Program-made: the position numbers and the translations under genes
DNA from: Pyropia yezoensis
Taxonomy: Eukaryota; Rhodophyta; Bangiophyceae; Bangiales; Bangiaceae
Reading direction: 5' to 3'
Assembly: GCA_009829735.1 (NCBI GenBank)
Contig: CM020618.1
Location: 24,227,346-24,291,345 of the forward strand
DNA length: 64,000 bases
The notes under the pieces: generated by a model
The model's input: only the letters and a program-made list of their open reading frames with translations
The model's database searches: none
What the model was told of the DNA's origin: nothing
Part shown: positions 55,503 to 64,000 of the stretch, in pieces
Layout: every line of letters begins with the position of its first letter
How positions within the stretch are numbered: position 1 is the first letter of the stretch

Positions 55503-56134
55503 CTGCCCCCCAACGTGAGGTCTCTCACGACAGCAGTCCAGCCTCTCTTCGTCTCTTCAGAGTCCTGAAGTTCGACGACCCTCCGGCCTGGCCGGATTGC
55601 ATCTACGTACGTGTTGATGCAGGTACACCCTAGGATACACGGTACCGATTGAGTCTCACACACTAGGAAGTGTTCTTCCGTAGCTAGGTCGCCCGTCTCG
55701 ACGGTCAGCGTTATCGCTGCCATGGTCCGGCTAAGCCGACCATTCGCATCTTTGATGATAAGACCCCGGATCACTCATAGCAGGGGTAGCCACTTGTCTG
55801 GAAGAGTATCCTTCCGGATGAGGTTCGGCCCGGCCCCGGTGTCTAGCACGAGGAAGTAGGACCGCGTCGACTGGGGTTCAACCCCCAGTGTAGCCGATAC
55901 CTTGTAATTCTCCAAGGTGAGCAGGACGTGCCCCACCCCGACACTCGGTGTGAGTCGGGCGCCCTGTGTAGCATTTTTGCCTTGGTCCTGGCGCTGGGGT
56001 TCCCCGGTCGCCTGTCCCCCTCTATACAGGGGTGGTATCTCCTGCACTCGAGGAGGTTGAGACTCGGTAGAGAGGTGTACCCGTGGGTCGAGTCGGCGCC
56101 CACGCAACCGTGCGCTACAAGAGGAGTTCTCCAC
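55503..56134 (-). pseudogene. pol: Element E protease region of pol
   Basis: The minus-strand frame holds VLDTGAGPNLIRKD and, after a TGA at 55775-55777, CILGCTCINTYVDAI. It ends at the LTR insertion point within the conserved RDLTL segment; the continuation (VNVAEVY) lies left of the LTR. The frame is -1 to gag. Confidence 0.82.
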
Positions 56135-56148
56135 TGTAGACCTTTCCC

Positions 56149-58324
56149 TTACTCGTTTCCCGGGCTCGCCTCGCTGAGTAGCTCGGGGTCATCCGTACGA
56201 GGGGGCTCCTCCTCGATGGCCATTACCGCCCCAGTTTGCAGTCGCGCGCCTCCCGCGGGGCTTGCCCCGGTGTACGGCTCCCGAGGGGGGTGTCTCCCGC
56301 TTGCTGCCTTACGTTAAGCTGCCACCCGTCGAGCTTCCTCCGTGATGAGGGGGCGTGAGAACACCCAGTGCTGGGGATCCCCACACAGCATGCATCCGGC
56401 TGGCCCGCCCGGACGGGGCGGGCGGGTCGTATCCGGCCCATAGCTCCGTGGCGTCCGCCCAGGTACCCCGGTGCCGGGTCCCTGGTATGCCTTGGGTCCC
56501 TGGGTCATCCGGAGCATGGACTCCCCCAAGCGATTGGGTCGCTCTGCCACCTGCGGACGTGCCTCCGTTCGGACGGCCCACGTAGGCATGGGTTGGTGAG
56601 GATTCCCCGTCATGGGGGTGTTACCCGTCGTCCGTACGTACGGGACGCGGCGGCCATCCGCCTCCTTGACATGGAACTGCAATCCCGCAAGGGCAATGTA
56701 CGCCACTGTACCATGGTCATCTCTGACCGGCGTAGCCGGCAGCAACAGGTTACCCTGTTGGTCGACAATGCCTTGGTCCAGGTCTTGATGGGCGTACCCC
56801 GTCGCCACGAGGATCGGAGCAGTCTTGCTCTCCCCCGTCTCCTTCCTTGGCGTCAAACCGTCCCTACCCTTCGCTTCATCCCCCTTGGGTTTGAGAGCCA
56901 GGGAACACTCCGGGTGTAGCACCCGGTACGCATCCCCCAGCGACTTGCACATGTGCATCAGTCGACTGAAGTTAGTACGGGCCGTGTTTGCCCCCCGTGC
57001 GGATATCCGCACGTAGTTCGGTACTCCTGCAAACAGGATGGCTCGATGCTCTCCTTCTCCCAGGGTGTTGCCTAGCTTGGAGTCGAGCTTTGGGATTCGG
57101 CGACCGAATACCTCCTCATCCTCCCAGGGCTGGAGGGTAGCTGTGCGGAGGGCCCGGTAGTGGTCCTCGCACTTGTCTTCGCTGAGGTAGCTGCTCAGCA
57201 GCTCCTTGAGGATCCCACGGTAGTCTATGGGGGTGGCAACCACCCTCATCCCCGGCATCGGGGACGCCTGCCGAAGGATACCCCTAACCCATTCGTCCAC
57301 GGAGAACGGGAGTATCTCCAGAGCAAGCCCCTCGTTAACGAGGGCCTTGTCTGCCGCCGCCTTGAAGCTAGTCAAGAATCCAATGACCGCCAATGGACGT
57401 ACATTGGGCCCTCCGAACATCGGAACTCTCTTCATCAGGGTCTTCATGGATCGGATAGCCCGATGCGAGGTGTTCCGCATCGCTTCCAACACTCGACCCG
57501 TCTGGTTTTCCAGTCGGTAGCGGTCGGGGGTAAGCACCGACAGGAACACCTCGTTCACGATCTTCGGATGCGCTTCCTGGGTGTCCAGGCGCTGCGCTAG
57601 TCGCCGGGTAAGCTCCAATGACTCCATGTATTGCATGATGCTCGCGGTCACCTGCGTAGTCATGGCTTGGATGAGTGCCGCCGGTAGGTGTACCGGATCC
57701 ACTTCCGATACCGGAACCTCACTCTCGTCTTGAGTGTGGTACGTGGGGATTTGCCCATTATATGCCGTCCGTTCCGGCCCCACCGACGTGCCTGCCGTAC
57801 TCGGCCCGCGAGGGCCCGCCTGGCTACGCTCCAGCTTCGCCGACGAGTCGGATTCGAGCCACCCCGTATCCGGGGCCAGTTCCGAAAGGTCCGTACCGAG
57901 GTTACCCTCGGCACTCTCCGCGCCGCTCATGACTCGGCCGAACCGAACTGGGGTAGGGATGATGCGACGGGGAACCGCCGCGAGGCTGGCTGACATCAGT
58001 ACCGCCATAGCATCGTCCGTCCGCTTTTTAACGGGCATCTAACCCGGAGAACCGGGCTTTGATGCGAGCCAGCGAGGCTACCATTGAGTCCCCCGGTGAC
58101 GGCGCCGGCGGAGTCATCTCCGCTGACGACTGGGGTGATGGGCCCCCGTTGCCCCCCGTGCGTGCCGTCACGAGCGTAGATCCGGCTCGGCTCGGACGAG
58201 AAGTCTCCTCGCTGTCACTCAGGATCCCGGAGGCGGGGCCCTCCAGCAATCCAGGAATCGGGGTCGACCCAGATCCGTCCTCAAACCCTCCCACAGTCCC
58301 AGGGGTAGTCATTGTGGCAGTCAA
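56149..58324 (-). pseudogene. gag: Element E gag with frameshift and stops
   Basis: ATG at 58324 and TAA at 56149-56151. A shift near 58030 separates the first 98 codons from a 574-codon open stretch (58038-56314) that ends at a TAA replacing a Gln codon of element A. The knuckle CMLCGDPQHWVFSR has lost its last cysteine. The heptamer GGGAAAC is kept at 56155-56161. Confidence 0.85.
56155..56161 (-). promoter_or_regulatory. -1 frameshift site GGGAAAC (E)
   Basis: Same heptamer and same distance to the gag stop as in A, C and F, kept even though the gene is dead. Confidence 0.7.
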
Positions 58325-58376
58325 TCAATCAATACGACAATCAGCCAACAGCCACAGCAATACATAGCGATGTTAT

Positions 58377-58845
58377 TGTGGCAGTATTGACCCCCAGGTA
58401 GGGGGGCAACACGTGCCATGCAAGGGGCGGCAGGCCACTAGCCTGATCCGTTCCTCCCCCTGCATTTGGGTCCATATTCCCTAAATTTGGGATAGTTAGC
58501 TTCGTAGTAAATCCAACTTGGATTTGAGGGTTTTCTGCATTTATCGTCTTGAATTTTCGTGTGGCCCGGTGGGCAGGTGCTGGGGTGGGAGATTCTGAGT
58601 GGCGAGATTCTGAGTGGACCCTGGGGGGATAAGGGGAGGGACAGCGGGGCTTGGCCCTGCTTCCCCGTCCCGACCAAGAAACTGTTGGACCACACACCAT
58701 CCTCTTCTTTGTCCGTGGGGGGTTTGCCCCACAACAGGGACAGAGTGTGTGCGACTTGCACTTCTTCCGGTTCCCCCGACACGGGAGGCAGCCCTTGCAC
58801 ACCGCCCCAACTTGGGTGCCGTGTGTGCATGTGGTTTTTGCCACA
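58377..58845 (+). repeat. 5' LTR of element F
   Basis: The 469-bp repeat starts TGTGGCAGTATTG and ends TTTTTGCCACA, giving inverted ends TGTGGC/GCCACA. It is placed by the primer-binding site two bases downstream; no second copy is in the window to confirm the left edge. Confidence 0.8.
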
Positions 58846-58847
58846 TT

Positions 58848-58865
58848 TGGTGGAGCAGCAGGGGA
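58848..58865 (+). other. Primer-binding site of element F
   Basis: The site reads TGGTGGAGCAGCAGGGGA, identical to A and B2. Confidence 0.87.
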
Positions 58866-59107
58866 CTAGAGGTCCCTCAAGCCAGCAGGACTGGAAGTAC
58901 GGGCGGGCAACAGGCCACCCCGACTCAGTCGGGAGTTCACTCGGGTGACACTTCTGATGTGGGTGGGCCGAAGTCTGGCCACCGTGTGGTATACTCAACG
59001 GGAACGTCCCAAGGGGTGAGGACTGTCCCCGCGGGTTCCACTCGGGTTGGAGCCAACTTTGGCTTGGTGCCGTCGCCAACTAGGCTTTCGGAGACGGCGG
59101 ACCTCCG

Positions 59108-60700
59108 TTGGTCGGCGATGGGCTCGCGCCTATGCCCCCGGTTGAGATCCCTGAGAAACGTGGTTACCCCTCAGGTGGACTCCCGGAGGCGGACCGAGAC
59201 TCAACTGGAGTCGTCAATCCACTCCTCGCGGAAACTGTCCGTCGGGAGGCGACCAATGTGTTGCGGCAGACTTTGCCGGACCTGGTGGTCACGATGACGA
59301 ATACTATTCTGAATCAGATTGTGGCGAGTTTGCCAGATGGCCTTAATGTCCAGAACGGATTGGGGCTCTCGAGCCCGCAGGCACAGGGGGAATCCCTCCT
59401 CACGCCTATCTCGGGTCGCCCCGAACTGGGGGCGACACCTGTGACTCCCAACGAAAGAGCCACACCATACTCGGTGGGGCGTACGACCTTCATGGGGGAG
59501 TTCCCCCCGGAAACGCCGGCGGCTACACGAAGCGCGCCGCGCCGGACTACAGGCACTGAGGGTGAACTTACCCCAGTGCCACAGCGGCTGTTCCCTCAAC
59601 GTGAGGTGCCGCCCAAGATCCAGGTAGCCAACCCGGTCTACCAGCGGATCTTTGACTGTGAGACCTACGCCCTCCACAACAAGTCGGTGGCGTATGGTCC
59701 TGACCAGGCCCGAGCCATGGGCCGTGCCAAGAAGAATGCACTTCATTCTTTTGGGCACAAAGCGGAGTGGGATGGAACTCCCCCCCTCCGTGTTTTTGAG
59801 TTCCTACGTCGTTTCACAAAAGCCTGTGACGACAATGCCATAAGTGAAGGCATGGCTTTTTACATGCTACAGGAGTTTACGAAGGGCGACCTGCGGACAG
59901 AACTTATGTCCGTCATGCCCAGCTCCTCAAGTGGAGGCGCTGGGGAGGTGACGTCCTATTTGGAGCTCGTCAACTGGTTGTTGAGAGCCATGGTTGATGA
60001 GGCAGCGTTGGCTTCTCAAGTCGAGGAGTTTACGCAAGCCCATCAGGAAGAGGCGGAGGACGAGTTGTCCTTTGCGGAGCGAGTCCGTAAGCTCAACAAT
60101 CTTTGTGGGTTTCTTCATCCACAAGCTGTGGTGAAGAGTCGGTTTGTGGAGGGACTCCATTGGTCAGTCCGGATGGAGACCCGGGAGCATAACACTGCCC
60201 GGGCGACCCTGGCCGAGTTGGCCAGGTTCGCCTATCGCAGAGGCGAGGCCTACCGCAAGTTGCGGGAGGAACAACGCCAGGAGCGTCAGGCCGAGTTGGC
60301 CAAGGAACGGGAGGAGGCGCGCCAGGCCAGAGAGTTGAGAGAGGCACGCCGAATCCGCAAGGAGAGGGTGGTAGCTGCCGTGGGAACTTCCCAGGGTATT
60401 CCTTCGTCTTCCCCAGTTGGGAAGACTCCTCCCGGAACAGACAATCGGTGTTGGAACTGCAACTCCAATGGACACTGGGCATATGATTGCCCCAAGTTGA
60501 GTAAACGCATCCAACAACTTGTTAGGAATGCGAGTAAGAAGACGGCTACGAACGAAGTACGTTCACGCCGCGAGGGTGGGTCTCGACCAGTCGTCGCGGT
60601 CGCCACACCCTCGGCGAAGGAGGCGGACACGTCGTCCTCGGACTCGTCGTCTTCCCCTTCGCCCTCAGATTCGGACGCCAAGTCGGCGGGAAACGAATGA
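59108..60700 (+). CDS. gag: Element F gag
   Basis: The main frame covers about 530 codons to TGA at 60698-60700. An in-frame TAG lies shortly upstream of 59108 and the first ATG is near 59132. A different frame upstream (58870-59110) reads like the Ser/Gly/Thr-rich N-terminus of the other Gags, so a one-base shift near 59110 probably separates the true start. The product has a capsid-like core (LRVFEFLRRFTKACDDN), a highly charged, probably coiled-coil Arg/Glu stretch (about residues 375-420) and a CCHC knuckle CWNCNSNGHWAYDC. The tail is Ser-rich and acidic. Confidence 0.88.
   Translation: MVGDGLAPMPPVEIPEKRGYPSGGLPEADRDSTGVVNPLLAETVRREATNVLRQTLPDLVVTMTNTILNQIVASLPDGLNVQNGLGLSSPQAQGESLLTPISGRPELGATPVTPNERATPYSVGRTTFMGEFPPETPAATRSAPRRTTGTEGELTPVPQRLFPQREVPPKIQVANPVYQRIFDCETYALHNKSVAYGPDQARAMGRAKKNALHSFGHKAEWDGTPPLRVFEFLRRFTKACDDNAISEGMAFYMLQEFTKGDLRTELMSVMPSSSSGGAGEVTSYLELVNWLLRAMVDEAALASQVEEFTQAHQEEAEDELSFAERVRKLNNLCGFLHPQAVVKSRFVEGLHWSVRMETREHNTARATLAELARFAYRRGEAYRKLREEQRQERQAELAKEREEARQARELREARRIRKERVVAAVGTSQGIPSSSPVGKTPPGTDNRCWNCNSNGHWAYDCPKLSKRIQQLVRNASKKTATNEVRSRREGGSRPVVAVATPSAKEADTSSSDSSSSPSPSDSDAKSAGNE
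60688..60694 (+). promoter_or_regulatory. -1 frameshift site GGGAAAC (F)
   Basis: G GGA AAC in the gag frame, one codon before TGA (60698-60700). Pol continues in the -1 frame. The stop overlaps an ATG of the pol frame (ATGA at 60697-60700). Confidence 0.8.
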
Positions 60701-63700
60701 CCGTTGGGGCTGGTCGTCCGAAGCTCACAACGGCAGCCTCGGCCAAGTGGGCCAGGAGGACGAACCAACCGTGCCGGATACTGCGGCGACCTAAGGGAGT
60801 CCGCCCACCTCGGGTAGGACTCCCCAAGAACGTAAACCCACGTCGGATCATCGCGGTGCTGATGGGTGAGAACTTCCAGGTGGCTGGACGGGTGCAACTT
60901 GCCCCCGGCCGCGCCTGTTGTGCCCGTATCGTACTTGATACCGGGTGAGGAGCCTCCTTGATACGCAAGTCGCTATTACCAAAGGAGGTGAAGCTCCAAC
61001 GCTGGAGGTCCAAAGCTGACCATATGATTGACATCAATGGTGGGGTACTTCCCATCGTTGGTGCCGTGACCCTACCAACTAGGTTGGCGACCCATGAGGT
61101 CGACGTGACCTATGGTGTAGTTGAGAATATATCGGTACCCCTGCTTCTGGGTACCCCTTATGTTGTTACACAAGTGCCTTTGATTTGTGGCCCTGAGTAC
61201 TGGGTCAAGTTGATGAATGGGGTGACTATCCCCATCCTTGGTAAGGGAAAGTCTGTGGCTCCTGTGACAGTCTCACAGTCGAAGCCTGTTTGCTCTGTGA
61301 GGGAAGGGTTTACTGCTACCCTGCGTTTAGCCCGTAAAGTCACGTTGCCCCCCAACTCGGTGGCGCACGTTGATGTTGTAACTGATTATACGGGGAACGG
61401 GTTGGTGCACCCTCACCCCCGTCTTGCTCGCAAGCACCAAGTGCATGTTGCCCTTGGCACGATGGACTCCAAAGCCGGAGTCCCGTGGAGGATACAGGTG
61501 ATGAACCTGAGCTCGTCGCCCCAGTACTTCAAGTCGGGAGCCAAGTTCGGCTATATCGACCAACACGAGGGACCGGTAGAAGCGGTCACCCTCAACGCGG
61601 GCGCAAGTGACGACCCGAAGTCCGGAAAGGAGAAGCATCAAGCCAAGTCGGCCGCCTCTCCTCGGCCCCATGTGAACATGGAGAGTGTCCCCCCCAGGTT
61701 GAGGGTTCAAGTTGAACGCCTCTTGGACCAAAATCACAAGTTGTGGGATGGTCAATTGGGACTCATGAGAGCAACCCAACACCGGATCGAGTTGAAGCCC
61801 GGTGCACCCCCTATACGCCAACAACCGTATAGGGGAGGACCTCGTTCAAGGGCCCTCGTTAAGGAGCAAGTTGCTCGCATGGAGGCCCTCGATGTGATCG
61901 AGGCCAGCAACGCCGAGTGGGCGAGTCCGGTGGTTATCGTCCCCAAAGTTGATGGGACCCCCCGGTTTTGTATCGACTACCGTAAGCTCAACGAGAGCAC
62001 GGTGAAGGACAGTTATCCCCTACCTAGGATGGATGACTGTCTGGACTCTCTGGGGGAGGCAAACGTGTTCTCTACCCTGGACTGTAACTCGGGGTACTGG
62101 CAAATTCCCATTGCCCCGGAGGACAGGTATAAAACTACCTTTACCTGTCACTGTGGTACCTACCAGTGCAAGCGCCTACCGTTTGGTCTGTGTAACGCGC
62201 CGGCAACTTTCCAGCGCGCTATGGACATGATTCTGGCCGGAGTACGGTGGCAGATCTGTCTTGTGTACCTAGACGATATCATTGTGTTCTCCCGAAGTCC
62301 GGAGGAACACATTGGCCGTCTTGGCCAGGTGTTCAAGCTACTTGCTGACGCCGGTGTGTCACTGAAGGCGAGTAAGTGCCACCTCTTCACTCAAGAGGTG
62401 GAGTACTTGGGACATGTTGTCCGTCCGGGGCGTCTCAGTGTCATCGAGAAAAACTTGAGGGCCATTCGTAAGGCTCAGTACCCCCGGACCCAGACCCAGA
62501 TGAGGAGCTTCCTCGGGATGTGTAACGTGTACCGACGTTTCACCAAGGGCTTCGCCCAGGTGGCGAAGCCGTTGAATGAGCTAGTGAGCTCAACGCTACC
62601 GAAGAACCTGCCTCCCCCAAGTCGGGTGGAGCAGGAATCCTTTGAGACTCTTCGGGACCTTCTGCTGAACCCCCCCATCTTGGCTATTCCCAGGTTGGGA
62701 GGCCACTACATCCTGGATGTGGACGCTAGCTACGACCAACTTGGTTGTGTGTTGCTTCAGCAGCAGCCGGACAAGGAGTACTTGCCGGTGGGATACTTTA
62801 GCAAGGGGCTGAACTCGGCCGAGAAGAACTACGGAGTCACCGAGTTGGAAGGACTCGCAGTGGTGCGGGCGGTGACGTCACTTCGTCACTACCTAGAGGG
62901 TGAGAAGTTCCTCATCCGCTGTGACCACCGCGCGTTGCAGTTCATCTTCAACACGGACTGTACGAACGCTCGTCTCAACCGGTGGAGGGTGCGACTGGCA
63001 CCCTTCAACTTTGACATTGAGTACCGACCTGGCAGGCAAAATGCCCTTGCCGACGGCCTCTCTCGGGTACCTACCGAGGGGCTGGACACTAACGCAGTCG
63101 ATGACGACATCCCCATCGTGGGGGTAGTCACGCGCTAGGGTCAGGCGTTGAACCCCGAGGCGCCAGGGAACAAGAAGTACTTGCCCCTGTCCCTGGACGA
63201 GGTGGTGAAGGCCCAGGCCGAGGATCCCTTCTGCAAGTCGCAGAGGGATACACTGGATACAGTGGTGGAGACGCGCTTCTTTCTGGGAGACGATGGCCTC
63301 CTCATGAGGAGGGGGGTATTCCAGGGGACCGAACAACTTGTCGTCCCCGCATCCCTCAAGGACAGTATCCTTGAGAGGGAGCACAACGCTCCCACGGGTG
63401 GACACCTGGGGTCTAGTAAACTGTACCAGACCCTGAGGACCAGATACTACCGGCCGTCCATGGTGGTGGGCACCTATAGTTGGGTGGCTGCCTGCACAAG
63501 TTGTGCACAGAACCGTCTGATGGAACGGCGGCCTAGTACGGCTATGCTATTGTTCCCGGCCAAGGAGCCCTTCGCCGCGTTGGCGATGGACATCCTTGGG
63601 CCACTGCCAGTGACCGAGGAGGGCAACCAGTACCTCCTGGTCATCTGTGACCGCTTCACGAAACTTACGCGAGCGATCCCACTGGCAGAGATCACGGCCA

Positions 63701-64000
63701 TGTCGGTCGTGTCAGCCTTCCTAGATCACTGGGTTGCCGCGTATGGCATCCCAGATAGTACACTATCGGACAATGGACCGCAATTTGCGTCTGTACTGTT
63801 TCAGGGAGTGCTGGATATGTTGGGGGTTAAGGCAAACTATGCCACCCCCTACCACCCACAAACTAATGGGCAGGTGAAGCGCTTCAACAAAACTATTGTT
63901 AGGCAGCTGCGCCACTATGTGAGTGAGCACGTGAAGACGTGGGACCAATACATTTCTATCCTTACTACTGCCTACAATTCGCAGGTTCACTCATCTACCG
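60692..64000 (+). pseudogene. pol: Element F pol: protease, RT, RNase H, integrase (two nonsense codons, right-truncated)
   Basis: The protease active site is split by TGA at 60946-60948, directly after LDTG. From there to TAG 63136-63138 the frame (726 codons) holds RT (FCIDYRKLNES, CLVYLDDIIVF) and RNase H (DVDASYDQ, VTELEGL, RCDHRAL, ALADGLSR). After the TAG the same frame continues with the integrase zinc finger (HNAPTGGH, CTSCAQN) and core (AMDILGPLP, SDNGPQFAS). The third catalytic position is Lys (GQVKRFN) instead of Glu. The sequence ends before any chromodomain. Confidence 0.9.

Larger units (their letters stand above)
32277..58376 (-). mobile_element. Decayed Ty3/Gypsy element E, split by element C and truncated
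   Basis: On the minus strand, gag (58324 to 56149) and protease (56134 to 55503) lie right of element C, and RT and RNase H (34025 to 32277) lie left of it. E is related to the A/C family but more diverged. Its 5' leader is cut by element F at 58376. Its 3' part (integrase onward) is missing left of 32277, where similarity stops within RNase H. Several stops and frameshifts mark it as dead and probably the oldest layer of this nest. Confidence 0.8.
58377..64000 (+). mobile_element. Ty3/Gypsy LTR retrotransposon F, 3' end outside window
   Basis: A third family on the plus strand: 5' LTR (58377-58845), primer-binding site, gag, frameshift site and pol up to the right edge within integrase. It is inserted in the leader of element E, 52 bp upstream of its gag start; the left flank is GTTAT. 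Its gag and pol resemble family B more than A/C (capsid core FLRRFTKACDDNAISEG against FTWLRKLVKACTDNGVSEG). Confidence 0.9.

Overview
The window reads as repeat-dominated nuclear DNA from a GC-rich eukaryote. The evidence is Ty3/Gypsy LTR retrotransposons with chromodomain-type pol proteins, relics of hAT and PIF/Harbinger DNA transposons, and one gene model with two GT-AG introns whose phases agree. I saw no rRNA, tRNA, CRISPR or prokaryotic operon structure. A high-GC alga or other protist would fit, but the sequence does not fix the species.

Layout. (1) 1-6343: Gypsy element A, minus strand. Its pol is an uninterrupted frame running off the left edge; its gag is broken and crossed by a 500-N gap. 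(2) 6344-14180: element B1, plus strand, into whose gag A has inserted. It carries the gag end, pol, an intact 546-codon ORF on the opposite strand, and the 3' LTR. (3) 14181-32276: a central block without Gypsy coding sequence. It holds triplet-repeat DNA, a hAT transposase pseudogene, a Harbinger transposase pseudogene, a solo LTR of family B with target duplication GGCGC, a minisatellite, an unrecognised spliced gene candidate (22585-26301) and long GC-rich stretches with no convincing gene. (4) 32277-58376: a nest. Decayed element E (minus) is split by element C (plus, target duplication CTGCC), which is split by element B2 (minus, 40573-50630, target duplication GTTCC). (5) 58377-64000: element F (plus), inserted in E's leader and running off the right edge.

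Shared design. The elements use gag, then a -1 frameshift at GGGAAAC or GGGAAAA two codons before the gag stop, then pol (protease, reverse transcriptase, RNase H, integrase, and a chromodomain where that part is visible). Four of them share the same primer-binding site. Between pol and the 3' LTR, B1, B2 and C carry an ORF on the opposite strand. The B and C versions appear distantly related to each other, so this antisense gene looks like an old, retained part of the lineage. It is the best candidate here for something undescribed.

At 54412-55502 the sequence repeats the left flank of element C followed by an LTR with its own CTGCC duplications. This looks like a second allele (solo-LTR state) joined onto the full-length allele, possibly an assembly chimera.
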